Source: DASZIT01 sp052143315 (lineage in GTDB: Bacteria > Actinomycetota > Acidimicrobiia > Acidimicrobiales > RAAP-2). From it: DNA of 64,000 nt. Below the pieces are notes generated by a model. The model searched no databases. It was not told the origin of the DNA and was given only the letters and a program-made list of their open reading frames with translations. Below, piece after piece: positions 24,543-33,747 of the stretch. Made by a program: the position numbers and the translations under genes. Location: the NCBI GenBank assembly GCA_052143315.1, contig JBKQTE010000097.1:114415-178414 (forward strand), read 5' to 3'. How positions within the stretch are numbered: the stretch's first letter is position 1; every line of letters starts with the position of its first letter.

Positions 24543-25211
24543 TCATGAGCACGCCAACCGGTAGCCGGTGCCCCGGACCGTCTCGATCCGGGCCCGGCTG
24601 TCGCTGATCTTGTTCCGGAGCCGGCCGACGTGGACATCGATGGTGTTCGACCCCACCGCGTCGGCTTCGTCGTCCCAGACCTGGACGGCCATCGCCCGTC
24701 GTGTCACCACCGACGGTGCCCTGCGGAGCAGGATCTCCAGCAGCCCCATCTCGGTGCTGGTCAACACTACCGTGGCGCCTGCGACGGTCACCTCCCGGGT
24801 CGCCGGGTCGAACACGAGATCGCCGCACTCGAGCACGGGCTCCACGGTAAGGGCGGGCCGGCGCTGCAGGGCCCGCAGCCGGGCCAGCAGCTCGCCGAAG
24901 TCGAACGGCTTGACCAGGTAGTCGTCGGCCCCGCTGTTCAGCCCGGCGATGCGGTCGGAGGTGGTGTCACGGGCGGTCAGCATCAGCACCGGCGTCCGGT
25001 CACCCCGCCGCCTGGCCCGCTCGACGACGTCGAGACCGCTGATCTTGGGCATCCGCCAGTCGAGGATGGCCACCTCGTAGTCGTAGGCACGGAGGTGACT
25101 GAGCGCGGACTCCCCGTCGACGACGGCGTCGACCACGTAGCCGTTCTCGCGGAGACCACGCTCGAGCACGGACCGCAGCGCGGCGTCGTCCTCCGCCACC
25201 AGCACTCTCAT
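24543..25211 (-). CDS. OmpR-family response regulator
   Basis: 222 aa. Receiver MRVLVAEDDAALR, phospho-Asp in VAILDWRMP, MLTARDTT, DDYLVKPF; winged helix: VLTSTEMGLLEILLRRAPSVVTRRAM and NTIDVHVGRLRNKI, RGTGYRL. Paired with the following kinase. Its location next to the redox operon makes that operon a plausible target; the promoter there contains TTACCTTCGG and TAAGGAAGGTTCC elements that might be binding sites. Confidence 0.92.
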   Translation of the reverse strand: MRVLVAEDDAALRSVLERGLRENGYVVDAVVDGESALSHLRAYDYEVAILDWRMPKISGLDVVERARRRGDRTPVLMLTARDTTSDRIAGLNSGADDYLVKPFDFGELLARLRALQRRPALTVEPVLECGDLVFDPATREVTVAGATVVLTSTEMGLLEILLRRAPSVVTRRAMAVQVWDDEADAVGSNTIDVHVGRLRNKISDSRARIETVRGTGYRLACS

Positions 25212-25453
25212 CAGGGGCCTCCTCGGTGCCGGGGCACGGCAGTCATCCGGCCCACCGTACCCAGCCATGCTGACGGATCGGTGACGGGCGCGGTGCCGGC
25301 CCGACGAGCATCCCCGCACGGAGAGCCAACCGGCCACCTGACGGAGCCGGCCCCGAGCCGATCGGGTGGGCCCACCCGGTAGCCTGAGTCGATTCCTCCT
25401 TCCCCCCTGACAGCCGACCAGTGGTCGCCGGGCCCCGGGGCCGCAGGGACGCG

Positions 25454-26260
25454 ATGACGCCGGTCGTCCGGACGGTCAGCACCCGGCTGCTCCTCGCCGT
25501 CATCGAGCCGACCGAGGCATTCCTTCAGGTGGCACCGCCGCGCACCGGGGGAGTGGTCGAGTCGCTGACCGTGACCACCGACGGGAAGGTCGTGCCGGTC
25601 ACCGAGGTCACCGTGCCGGGTATGGGGAGGGTCCACCGGTTCCCGGCCGCCCCCGGCCGGCTGGATATCGCCTACGACGCCACCGTCGAGGGGCTCGTCG
25701 AGACCGCCCCGGTCAGCGCCGCCGACGAGATCACCTACGTCCGCCCCAGCCGGTACGCCGAGTCCGACCGCCTGACAGCGGTGGCGCACGCCGAGTTCGC
25801 CGGGATCTCCCGACCCGAGGACCTGCTTTCCGCCGTGTCATCGTGGGTGGGGACGCACCTCTCCTACGTGCCCGGAAGCAGCCGGCCGACCGACGGAGCG
25901 GTGGAGACCCTCCTCCAGCGGCAGGGGGTGTGCCGCGACTACGCCCATCTGGTCATCGCCCTGCTTCGGGGGTTGGACGTGCCGGCCCGGCTGACCGCCG
26001 TCTACGCCCCCGGGCTCCACCCCATGGACTTCCACGCCGTCGCCGAGGCGGCCATCGGCGGTATCTGGTATGCGGTCGACGCCACCCTGCTGGCCCCCCG
26101 CTCGAGCCTGCTCCGCATCTGCACGGGACGGGATGCCGCCGACACCGCGTTCCTCTCCACCTACGGGGGCGAGGCCCGGCTGTTGTGGACGAGCGTCTCC
26201 GCCTCGGTCGACGGCGAGCTCCCCGACGACGACGTGTTCAGCCTGGTGACGCTGAGCTGA
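25454..26260 (+). CDS. Transglutaminase-like cysteine protease family protein
   Basis: 268 aa. Catalytic triad candidates: Cys in RQGVCRDYAHL, His in MDFHAVAEA, Asp in YAVDATLLAP, in the order and spacing of the transglut_core family. N-terminal 110 residues form the beta-sandwich often preceding it. No signal peptide, so cytoplasmic. Divergent from the response regulator across a 242-bp region in which I see no other gene. Substrate unknown. ATG at 25454 chosen; an earlier start adds 11 Arg/Gly-rich residues. Confidence 0.85.
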   Translation: MTPVVRTVSTRLLLAVIEPTEAFLQVAPPRTGGVVESLTVTTDGKVVPVTEVTVPGMGRVHRFPAAPGRLDIAYDATVEGLVETAPVSAADEITYVRPSRYAESDRLTAVAHAEFAGISRPEDLLSAVSSWVGTHLSYVPGSSRPTDGAVETLLQRQGVCRDYAHLVIALLRGLDVPARLTAVYAPGLHPMDFHAVAEAAIGGIWYAVDATLLAPRSSLLRICTGRDAADTAFLSTYGGEARLLWTSVSASVDGELPDDDVFSLVTLS

Positions 26261-26261
26261 C

Positions 26262-26278
26262 TGAGCGGCGACCGCTCA
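26262..26278. terminator. Compact bidirectional hairpin between convergent genes
   Basis: TGAGCGG-CGA-CCGCTCA: perfect 7-bp stem with a 3-nt loop, starting 2 bp after one stop codon and containing the stop of the convergent desaturase. No T-run. Confidence 0.55.
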
Positions 26279-27316
26279 CGGGACGGTGGGGATCGCCCGC
26301 CCGGCCCCGGTGGTGCGCAGGTGGCGGAGGACGTCCCGGTACGCACCCCACGGGCTCCGCTCCGCATAGGTGATCCGGCGTTCGTCGCAGAACGGGCGGA
26401 CCAGCTCGCGGGCCCGACGGAGGTTGGCGCGGGGCATGGCCGGAAAGAGGTGGTGCTCGATCTGGGTGTCGAGGCCGCCGTAGAAGAAGCCGGTCAGCGA
26501 GCGCCCGGACAGGTTCCGGGAGGTGAGGACCTGCCGGCGCAGGAAGCCGAGCTCGTCGGAGCCGGCCAGGGTCGGCATGCCCACGTGGTTGGTGACGAAG
26601 CTGGCGCCCAGGTAGAAGCCGAACAGTGACTGGGTGACGGCGATGAAGCACAGCGCCCGGAGCGGCGACAGGATCAGGAACGGCGCCACGAAGAACATGG
26701 CGGCGTGCGTCAGCAGCAGCGCACCTTCCAGCACGGCGCCCCGGTCCCGACGGCGGGCGATGGCGATGACGCTGGACACGTGGAGGTTGATGGCCTCGAG
26801 GAAGAGCAGGGGGAGCAGCAGGACCGCCTGGATGCGGGCCACGAGACGGCCGACCGGGCCGCGCACCTCCGCCTGGCCGGTTGTGTACACCAGGGCGCCG
26901 GGGGCCAGGTCGGGGTCCTTGCCCGGCCGGTTGGTGTGGGCGTGGTGCCGGTTGTGCTTGCTGAGCCACCATCCGAAGCTGAACCCGGTCAGCAGGTTGG
27001 CATGCACCAGGCCGATCAGGTCGTTGTCGCGCCGCCGCGTGCAGATCTGGCGGTGCCCGGCGTCGTGGCCGATGAAGCCGAGCTGCGCCATCACGAAGGC
27101 CAGGCCCACCGCCACCAGCAGGTTCCACCAGCTGTTGCCGAGCAGGACGACGATGGCCACCAGGATGCTCAGGGCGCCGGTGGTGGCGGCGATCTTGATG
27201 GCGTAGTAGCCCCGACGCCTTCGGAACAGCCCCCGGTCCCGGATCTGGCGGGACAGCTCGGCGAAGTCGTCGCGGGGCGATGCCACGGCGGTGGCACCTT
27301 CGGTGTCGATGGGCAT
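26276..27316 (-). CDS. Membrane fatty acid desaturase
   Basis: 346 aa. Three His boxes: HDAGH, HNRHHAH, and QIEHH, the pattern of front-end/acyl-lipid desaturases of the DesA3/linoleoyl-CoA type; the variant QIEHH third box is typical. Multiple helices between boxes. It introduces a double bond into acyl chains using O2 and an electron donor; no reductase gene is adjacent. ATG at 27316 chosen over an Arg/Pro-rich extension. Confidence 0.9.
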   Translation of the reverse strand: MPIDTEGATAVASPRDDFAELSRQIRDRGLFRRRRGYYAIKIAATTGALSILVAIVVLLGNSWWNLLVAVGLAFVMAQLGFIGHDAGHRQICTRRRDNDLIGLVHANLLTGFSFGWWLSKHNRHHAHTNRPGKDPDLAPGALVYTTGQAEVRGPVGRLVARIQAVLLLPLLFLEAINLHVSSVIAIARRRDRGAVLEGALLLTHAAMFFVAPFLILSPLRALCFIAVTQSLFGFYLGASFVTNHVGMPTLAGSDELGFLRRQVLTSRNLSGRSLTGFFYGGLDTQIEHHLFPAMPRANLRRARELVRPFCDERRITYAERSPWGAYRDVLRHLRTTGAGRAIPTVP

Positions 27317-27728
27317 GGGAACGTCCTCGGTCGGTGTGGTCGGGAGAACGTGTGGCGGGCGCCCAGGTGGGGCGTCGCGCGGCGACGTTCGTGATCTGGA
27401 CCTTGGCACCGGGTCACCGTGGGACCGGTGGTGGAGGCCGCCAGCCGAGAGAGCGGGGGCACGCAGACGTGCGCACCGAGCCGAACCGAAGTTGACACTC
27501 CATCCTACGCCAATGGGGACCCCGGCGGAGGTAGCACCGCCCCCGCGCTATCCGGTTCGACACCCGGCGCCAAGCCGTTCCGGCGGTCCGCCCCTGTCAC
27601 CGGTTGGGCTCGCTGTCACCGGCTGTGCTCGACGGCTCACCGACCATGGTTGAATAGGCAGCCCTAGACCGCGGGTCATGCAGTATCCTGCGGCCACACA
27701 GCGCACGGCTATCCGATCAGGGAGAGTG
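27317..27728. other. 412-bp region without a gene
   Basis: Holds the divergent promoters of the desaturase and lipoprotein genes. TTGACA occurs near 27492 but I see no convincing partner -10 box; a TATCCT lies near 27682, before the lipoprotein start. No hairpin, RNA gene or motif copy recognised. Confidence 0.5.
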
Positions 27729-28337
27729 ATGAGACTGCACCCGATGGTTCGTCTTGGCGGGTTGGTGGGAGTCGTTGCCGCAGGCATCCTCGTGGCGGCG
27801 TGCAGCTCCTCGTCATCCACGTCCTCCACCACGGCACCGGCGACGCAGCCGTCGACGACCGCCGCCTCCACCTCCTCGACCGCGGTTGCGTCGACGACCA
27901 CGACCGCTGCCACCACGGCCAACTTCGACTCGTGCTCGGTGGTGACCCAGGCCGAGGCGGCCGCCGCCCTCGGCCAGTCCGTCACAGCGGGGGTTCTCGG
28001 CAACGCCACCGTCGAGGGAGGCCTCGCCTGCGTCTTCTACGGTCCGTCCTCGCCTCCTCCCACCACGCCGAACGTGGCCCAGGCCGACTCGGTCCGGGTG
28101 GTGGTGGTGAAGGGTGCGGACGCCTCGACCTGGTACAACAACTATCAGTCGTCGCCCGAGGTCCACGCCCAGCCGGTCACCGGCTACGGCGACGAGGCCT
28201 TCTACGACGGGTACGCCTCACTCAGCGTCCTCAGGGGCGACTACTACCTCAGGGTCGCCGTCGCCCCGGCCGGCGCCGCGCCGTCCCTCCCGGCCGAGGA
28301 GCAGCTCGCCACCGCCATTCTGCCGAAGCTGTCGTAG
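27729..28337 (+). CDS. Secreted lipoprotein of unknown function
   Basis: 202 aa. Signal peptide LGGLVGVVAAGILVAAC with lipobox LVAAC, then a roughly 40-residue Ser/Thr/Ala linker, then a compact domain with two Cys (FDSCSVVT and GLACVFYG) probably disulfide-linked. FDSCSVVTQAEAAAALGQSV is like the start of DUF3558-type actinobacterial lipoproteins. ATG at 27729 follows GGGAGAG. Monocistronic by position. Confidence 0.75.
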   Translation: MRLHPMVRLGGLVGVVAAGILVAACSSSSSTSSTTAPATQPSTTAASTSSTAVASTTTTAATTANFDSCSVVTQAEAAAALGQSVTAGVLGNATVEGGLACVFYGPSSPPPTTPNVAQADSVRVVVVKGADASTWYNNYQSSPEVHAQPVTGYGDEAFYDGYASLSVLRGDYYLRVAVAPAGAAPSLPAEEQLATAILPKLS

Positions 28338-28488
28338 GCGTCACCCGTCGGAACCGGGGAACCTCGGTGGCCATGGCGGGCGGATCAGGTCGACCTCACG
28401 ATCCCCGCAGCCAGCCGGGGGCGGAGGATCGTGCGCAGCATGCCATGATCTGGGTGCGGGCCGATCCGGCCCACTGACTGGGAGGTCG

Positions 28489-28770
28489 ATGATGAGCGAG
28501 ACCGACGATACGCCCGCCGACGAGGACGCACTGGAACTGGTAGAGGTCGAGACCGAGGGTGTCGACGACGAGGGAACCATCGTGAACGATGACATGGTGG
28601 CGGCAGTGGACAGCGAAGGCAACATCGTCGCCACCGACGAGACCATCGCGGTGGTGACGGCGGACGGCGACATCGTCATCGACGAGACGCTCTCGGTCGT
28701 GGGCGACGACGGCGAGCTGCACGTCATCGAGGAGGACATCTCGGTCATCGAGGCCGGCGAGGAGGAGTAG
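28489..28770 (+). CDS. Highly acidic small repeat protein
   Basis: 93 aa, 33 Asp/Glu and no Lys or Arg. Residues 25-86 are four imperfect 15-16-residue repeats of the form V-x-[D/S/A]-[E/D]-G-x-[I/L]-[V/H]-x3-[D/E]-x-[V/I/L]-[A/S], Gly at 29, 44, 60 and 75. Could fold as a small beta structure or bind cations. No signal peptide. GGGAGG lies at good spacing before the ATG. No homologous family recognised. Confidence 0.65.
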   Translation: MMSETDDTPADEDALELVEVETEGVDDEGTIVNDDMVAAVDSEGNIVATDETIAVVTADGDIVIDETLSVVGDDGELHVIEEDISVIEAGEEE

Positions 28771-28836
28771 CCGGCTGCGGGCCCTGGCGCACCTCATGGC
28801 GCGCGATGAGGGCGGCGGTGGCAGGTCCAGGGTCGG

Positions 28837-29784
28837 TCAGCGCCAGAAGTCGGTGAGCTCGCCGGCGTCGTCGAGTGCCTGGCGCTCTCCCATGGCCAGG
28901 GCCTTGTCGACGGCCGAGGGGGACATCAGCTCGTCCATGTCCACCTCGGACGGGGCCCGCAGGAACACCTTGGTTCCCGACCGCTCCACCTGGTCGACCT
29001 CGCGCCGGAAGGCGCCCGGCGGCGAGGTCATCATCCCTCCGGCTTCCACGGTGCCGTCGACGAGCGTGAGCACCAGTACCCGGGTGGCAGCGGCGAGCAG
29101 GTCGAGATGGGTGCCGCTCCCGCTGACGCCGCCGTCCATGCAGCGCCGGTCCAGGATCAGCTGAGGCCGGAAGAGCCCGGGGACGGCGCTGCTGGCGGCA
29201 ATCGCCGCGGGGGTGCCGACGCCGGTGCGGTGGGTGAGCACGCACCGCTCGCCGGTGTAGGCGTCGGCACAGGTGATGTGGAGAGAAGGGGACGGCCAGT
29301 GACCACGGCCCACGATCAGGGAGACGTTGCGTCGTATCACCCGGGTCGGAGGCGTCTGCGCTGCCAGTGAGGCATGGCCGATCGCCCGGATGGTGGCCTC
29401 GTCGTCGTGGTCGGCCTGGCGGAAGAGCTCGAGCGCCCGAAGCTGGCTGGGGTGGAGGTCGGCGGCGGGAACCAGTACAGAGAGCACCACCGGGAATCGG
29501 GACAGCAGCGACAGCTGGGTGTGCAGTCGCTTGAGGTGACCCCCGACCAGCGTGGTGGCCACCAGGGCCCCGGCCGACGTCCCGACCACCCGCTCGGCGT
29601 GTCGGACGTCGATCCCGCGGGTGGCCAGGGTGTGGAGGTAGCTGATCTGCCACGCCACGAAGAACAGGCCGCCCCCACCGAGGCACAGACCGCGGTCGAT
29701 CCCCCGACCGTGGGCGGCCCCGAAGTCGCGGGGCACGGCGACGTCGGTGAAGGGGGAGTCCGGCGCGGTGGCGGTCGGTGCCAT
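28837..29784 (-). CDS. Patatin-like phospholipase
   Basis: 315 aa. Oxyanion-hole loop LGGGGLFFVAW, nucleophile Ser70 in VGTSAGAL, and catalytic Asp in CMDGGVSGSG complete the Ser-Asp dyad. SSAVPGLFRP is also typical. No signal peptide. Hydrolyses acyl-ester lipids, substrate unknown. The gene stands alone on the minus strand, upstream of nothing in the same operon. Confidence 0.9.
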   Translation of the reverse strand: MAPTATAPDSPFTDVAVPRDFGAAHGRGIDRGLCLGGGGLFFVAWQISYLHTLATRGIDVRHAERVVGTSAGALVATTLVGGHLKRLHTQLSLLSRFPVVLSVLVPAADLHPSQLRALELFRQADHDDEATIRAIGHASLAAQTPPTRVIRRNVSLIVGRGHWPSPSLHITCADAYTGERCVLTHRTGVGTPAAIAASSAVPGLFRPQLILDRRCMDGGVSGSGTHLDLLAAATRVLVLTLVDGTVEAGGMMTSPPGAFRREVDQVERSGTKVFLRAPSEVDMDELMSPSAVDKALAMGERQALDDAGELTDFWR

Positions 29785-29850
29785 ACGGAGACTCTAGGAG
29801 GTCCATCCCTCGAGGAGGCCCGGGTGCCGCCCGGGTGCCGCCCGGTGCCG

Positions 29851-30291
29851 TCAGTCGGCCACCGGCTCCAGGACGAACACCGGGATCACCCGGTCCGTCT
29901 TCTTCTGGTAGTCGGCGTAGTCCGGATAGGCGGCGACGGCCCGGTCCCACCAGAGGGCCTTTTCGTCACCACTGAGCTCGCGGGCGACCATGTCCCACTT
30001 CTGCGGGCCGTCCTGGAGCTCGACGTGGGGGTCGGCGACGATGTTGCGGTACCAGACCGGGTGCTCGGGAGCCCCGCCCTTGGAAGCGACCACCGCGTAG
30101 TGGCCGTCGTGCTCGACCCGCATCAGGGGTGTCTTCCGGATCTTGCCCGACGTGGCCCCGCGGGTGGTCAGGATGATGACCGGCATGCCCCGGAGGGTGG
30201 TGCCCTCCGTGCCGCCGGAGCCTTCGTACTGGGCCACCTGGTCCCGGACCCACTCGGCTGTGCTCGGTTCGTACTCACCAGTGAGAGGCAT
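29851..30291 (-). CDS. Ddn-like F420-dependent nitroreductase/quinone reductase family
   Basis: 146 aa. VIILTTRGATSGKIRKTPLMRVEHDGHYAVVASKGGAPEHPVWYRNIVADPHVELQDG is the core of the deazaflavin-dependent nitroreductase family, with the Thr-Arg-Gly and Lys-x-Arg-x-x-Pro phosphate-binding residues. Likely uses F420H2 to reduce quinones or nitro compounds. ATG at 30291 chosen over one 5 codons earlier; the upstream region holds an operator-like palindrome. Confidence 0.88.
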   Translation of the reverse strand: MPLTGEYEPSTAEWVRDQVAQYEGSGGTEGTTLRGMPVIILTTRGATSGKIRKTPLMRVEHDGHYAVVASKGGAPEHPVWYRNIVADPHVELQDGPQKWDMVARELSGDEKALWWDRAVAAYPDYADYQKKTDRVIPVFVLEPVAD

Positions 30292-30388
30292 TCTCCCAGT
30301 TAACACTGTTCGTGTGGCCGACGGATCGCCCGCCCCTCGCCTCCTACGGCGGGGAGCTGGGAGCCGGCCGAGTCCGTTTTGGAAGTTG

Positions 30389-30420
30389 TGTCACACGTGC
30401 CAAGTTGGCAGACGTGTCAC
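30389..30420. promoter_or_regulatory. Operator-like palindrome upstream of the Ddn-like gene
   Basis: TGCCAA-G-TTGGCA (30398-30410) is a perfect palindrome, flanked by ACACG and GACGTGT that extend the symmetry imperfectly. It lies about 100 bp before the gene start in an AT-richer stretch. A repressor site is plausible. Confidence 0.45.
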
Positions 30421-30440
30421 TACTTGAGAATTGAGTTGCC

Positions 30441-30515
30441 GGGGCGGGGGCCGGGGCCGGGGCCGGGGCCGGGGCGGGGGCGGGGGCGGGGGCCGGGGCC
30501 GGGGCCGGGGCGGGG
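30441..30515. repeat. GGGGCC-type low-complexity G-tract
   Basis: 75 bp with 13 runs of 4-5 G separated by C or CC (period 5-6). The G-rich strand could form several G-quadruplexes. It lies between the end of dnaE2 and the Ddn-like gene's upstream region, outside any gene. Confidence 0.9.
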
Positions 30516-30594
30516 TGCGTGGCCAGGATGACCGACATCGCCGCGGCAGCAGCGGATGTGCGCCGCCCGACCGGCCGCCCGCCCTCAAGGGCGT

Positions 30595-33500
30595 TCAGCA
30601 GAAGTCACGTGCCCGGGTGGGGGCGGCCAGTTCCAGGACCTCGATCCGCTCGGCCACCACATTGACCACCCCGCTGGCCGACTCCAGCCGACCGCGGACC
30701 ACCATGGCCGGGGCCGACTGGGCCGCCTTCCGGTAGCGGGCCCAGACGCCGGGGGAGCAGACCACGTTGACCAGGCCGGACTCGTCCTCGAGGTTGACGA
30801 AGGTGAGCCCCCGGGCCGTCTCCGGCCGCTGGCGATGGGTCACCACCCCCGCCACCGTCACCCGCCCCCCGTCGGGGAGGTCGACCAGCCGGGCGGCCAG
30901 CACCACCCCCCGCTCGTCGAGCGCCGGCCGGGCCAGTTCGGTCAGCGAGGTGTCGACGGTGACCCCGGTCGCCCACAGGTCGGCCGCCACCTCCTCGGTC
31001 TCGGTCATGGCCGGCAGCGGGGGGGCCTGGTGGCCGACCACGATCCCCTCGAGCTGCCCGGGCCCCGACTGGGCGAGCGCCCCGGCCGCCCACAGCGCCC
31101 GCCGGCGGTCGCCGCCGTCGAGAGCCGCCGTCGCCCCGGCGGTAGCCACCGCCTCGAGCTGGGTGCGGGTGAGGCCGGCCCGGCGGGCCAGGTCCTCGAG
31201 GTCCCGGTACGGCTGGGCGGCCACGATCCGCTCTGCCGCCTCGTCGCCCACCGACCGCACCGAGGCGAGCCCCAGGCGTACCGACGGCTCCCGGCCGCCA
31301 CCCTCGGCCTTCTCCAGCGTCGCTCCCACCCCACTGACGTTCACGTCGGGCCGGTGGACGGCGACCCCGTGGCGACGGGCGTCGGCCACCAGGGTCCGGG
31401 GTGCCCAGAACCCCATGGGCTGGGAGTTGAGCAGCCCGGCGCAGAAGGCCGCCGGGTGGTACCGCTTCAGCCAGGCGCTGGAGTACACCAGGTAGGCGAA
31501 GGAGACCGAGTGGGACTCGGGGAAGCCGAAGCTCGAGAAGGCGGCCATCTTCGCCCAGATCTCCTCGGCCACCGCCCCGGTGATGCCGTTGCCGGCCATG
31601 CCGGCGTGGAAGCGGGCCCGGAGGGCCTCCATGCGCTCGGCGGAGCGCTTGGACCCCATGGCCTGACGGAGCTGGTCCGCCTCGGCCGGGCTGAACCCGG
31701 CCACGTCGATGGCCATCTGCATGAGCTGCTCCTGGAAGAGGGGGACCCCGAGGGTCCGCTCCAGGCACGGCTCCAGCCGCGGGTGGAGGTAGGAGACCTC
31801 CTCCTCGCCGTTCCGCCGCCGGAGGTACGGGTGGACCGACCCGCCCTGGATGGGCCCGGGCCGGATGAGCGCCACCTCCACCACCAGGTCGTAGAAGGTG
31901 GTGGGCTTCAGCCGGGGCAGCGTGCCCATCTGGGCGCGGGACTCGACCTGAAAGACGCCCACGGTGTCGGCGGCGCAGAGCATGTCGTAGACGGCCGGCT
32001 CCTGGGGGATGGTGGCCAGGTCGATGTGGACGCCGTCGAACCCGGCGATCAGGTCGATGGTGCGGTGGAGGGCTTCGAGCATCCCCAGGCCCAGCAGGTC
32101 GAACTTGACCAGGCCGATGGCGGCGCAGTCGTCCTTGTCCCACTGGAGCACTGTGCGGCCGGGGGCGGTGGCCCACTCCACCGGGCAGATCTCGGTGATC
32201 GGCCGGTCGCAGATGACCATGCCCCCCGAGTGCACCCCGAGGTGGCGCGGGAAGCCCTCCATGGCCCCGGCCAGCGCCACCACCGGGGCCGGGATGTCGT
32301 GGACGGGACGGCCGTCGGGGTCCTTCTGGTCGAGGAGGGGGGCCAGCCGGCCGTGACGCTCGAGCTGCCTCGACCAGGCGTCGACGGTCCCGGAGGCGTG
32401 CCCGAGGGCCTTGGCGGCGTCGCGGATGGCCGAACGGGGCCGATAGGTGATGACGTTGGCCACCTGGGCGGCGTTGCGCCGGCCGTGGCGCTCGTAGACG
32501 TACTGGATGGCCTCCTCCCGGCGGCCCGACTCGATGTCCACGTCGATGTCGGGCGGCCCATCGCGCTCGGTGGACAGGAACCGCTCGAAGAGCAGGCCGA
32601 GGGCCACGGCGTCGGCATTGGTGACCCCGATGGCGTAACAGACCGCCGAGTTGGCCGCCGAGCCCCGGCCCTGGCACAGGATGTCGTTGCGCCGGCAGAA
32701 GGTGACGATGTCCCACACCACCAGGAAGTAGCCCGGGAAGCCGAGCTGCTCGATGATGGCCAGCTCGTGGTCGATCTGGGCCCACGCCCCCGGCACCCGC
32801 TCGGCGCCGCGGGGGCCGTAGCGGGCGGCGGCCCCCGCGTCCACCAGCCGGCGGAGGTAGCTCATCTCGTCGTGGCCGGCCGGAACGGGGAACGGCGGGA
32901 GGCCCGGGGCCAGGAGCCGGAGATCGAAGGCGAGGGCGCTCCCCAGCTCGCCCGACCGCTCGACGACCCCGGGGAAGCGGGCGAACCGACGGGCCTGCTC
33001 CGCCCCCGAGCGCAGGTGGGCGCCGGGCCCGGCCGGGAGCCACCCGTCCATCTCGTCGAGGGAGCGTCGGGCCCGCACCGCCGCCAGGGCGGCGGCCAGA
33101 TGGTGACCGGCCGGGGTGGCGTAGTGGACGTTGGAGGTGGCCACCAGCTCGGTGCCCCGGCTCACCGCCAACCGGGCCAGGGCGTCGTTGCGGGCCGAGT
33201 CGAGGGGGTCGTCGTGGTGCCACAGCTCGACGGCCACGTGCTGGCGCCCGAACGCCTCGACCAGGTGGTCGAGCTCCCGCCCGGCCGCCGCCGGGCCCTC
33301 GGCGGTGAGGGCGGCCGGCACCGTGCCCTTCCGGCACCCGGTCAGCACCAGCCAGTGGTCGTGCTGGGCCGAGGCCAGCTGCTCGAGGTCGAAGACGGGC
33401 TTGCCCTTGGCCCCCCCGGCCAGCTGGGCCTCGCCGATGGCCCGGCTGAGATGGGCGTAGCCGGCGGGATCGCGGGCCAGTACCACCAGGTGACGCCCCT

Positions 33501-33747
33501 CGGGGTCGGCGACGCCGTTCTGCCGCTTGTGGAGCCCCAGGGTCACCTCGGCCCCGAAGACCGCCGGCAGGCCGACCCGGCGGGCGGCCTCGGCGAAGCG
33601 GACCACGCCGTAGAGGCCGTCGTGGTCGGTGAGGGCCAGGGCGGACAGGCCCAGGCGGGCCGCCTCGACCGCCAGCTCCTCGGGTGGGGAGGCCCCGTCG
33701 AGGAAGGAGAAGTTGGAGTGGGCGTGCAGCTCGGCGTACTCAGTCAT
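30595..33747 (-). CDS. dnaE2: Error-prone DNA polymerase DnaE2 (ImuC)
   Basis: 1050 aa, full length for the family. PHP domain at the start (ELHAHSNFSFLDGAS, ALTDHDGLYG), then the polymerase core with VWDIVTFCRRNDILCQGRGSAANS and the catalytic acidic PDIDVDIES, the fingers, HhH and an OB fold at the end (GRVTVAGVVTHRQRP). Catalyses mutagenic lesion bypass with ImuA' and ImuB. Start overlaps imuB by 8 bp; SOS control comes from the LexA box at 35997-36012. Confidence 0.95.
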   Translation of the reverse strand: MTEYAELHAHSNFSFLDGASPPEELAVEAARLGLSALALTDHDGLYGVVRFAEAARRVGLPAVFGAEVTLGLHKRQNGVADPEGRHLVVLARDPAGYAHLSRAIGEAQLAGGAKGKPVFDLEQLASAQHDHWLVLTGCRKGTVPAALTAEGPAAAGRELDHLVEAFGRQHVAVELWHHDDPLDSARNDALARLAVSRGTELVATSNVHYATPAGHHLAAALAAVRARRSLDEMDGWLPAGPGAHLRSGAEQARRFARFPGVVERSGELGSALAFDLRLLAPGLPPFPVPAGHDEMSYLRRLVDAGAAARYGPRGAERVPGAWAQIDHELAIIEQLGFPGYFLVVWDIVTFCRRNDILCQGRGSAANSAVCYAIGVTNADAVALGLLFERFLSTERDGPPDIDVDIESGRREEAIQYVYERHGRRNAAQVANVITYRPRSAIRDAAKALGHASGTVDAWSRQLERHGRLAPLLDQKDPDGRPVHDIPAPVVALAGAMEGFPRHLGVHSGGMVICDRPITEICPVEWATAPGRTVLQWDKDDCAAIGLVKFDLLGLGMLEALHRTIDLIAGFDGVHIDLATIPQEPAVYDMLCAADTVGVFQVESRAQMGTLPRLKPTTFYDLVVEVALIRPGPIQGGSVHPYLRRRNGEEEVSYLHPRLEPCLERTLGVPLFQEQLMQMAIDVAGFSPAEADQLRQAMGSKRSAERMEALRARFHAGMAGNGITGAVAEEIWAKMAAFSSFGFPESHSVSFAYLVYSSAWLKRYHPAAFCAGLLNSQPMGFWAPRTLVADARRHGVAVHRPDVNVSGVGATLEKAEGGGREPSVRLGLASVRSVGDEAAERIVAAQPYRDLEDLARRAGLTRTQLEAVATAGATAALDGGDRRRALWAAGALAQSGPGQLEGIVVGHQAPPLPAMTETEEVAADLWATGVTVDTSLTELARPALDERGVVLAARLVDLPDGGRVTVAGVVTHRQRPETARGLTFVNLEDESGLVNVVCSPGVWARYRKAAQSAPAMVVRGRLESASGVVNVVAERIEVLELAAPTRARDFC

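Noticed and set aside
30344..30538. Minus-strand ORF of Pro-Ala repeats over the GGGGCC tract
   Set aside because: Translation of a simple repeat; no ribosome site and no domain. Treated as a low-complexity tract.
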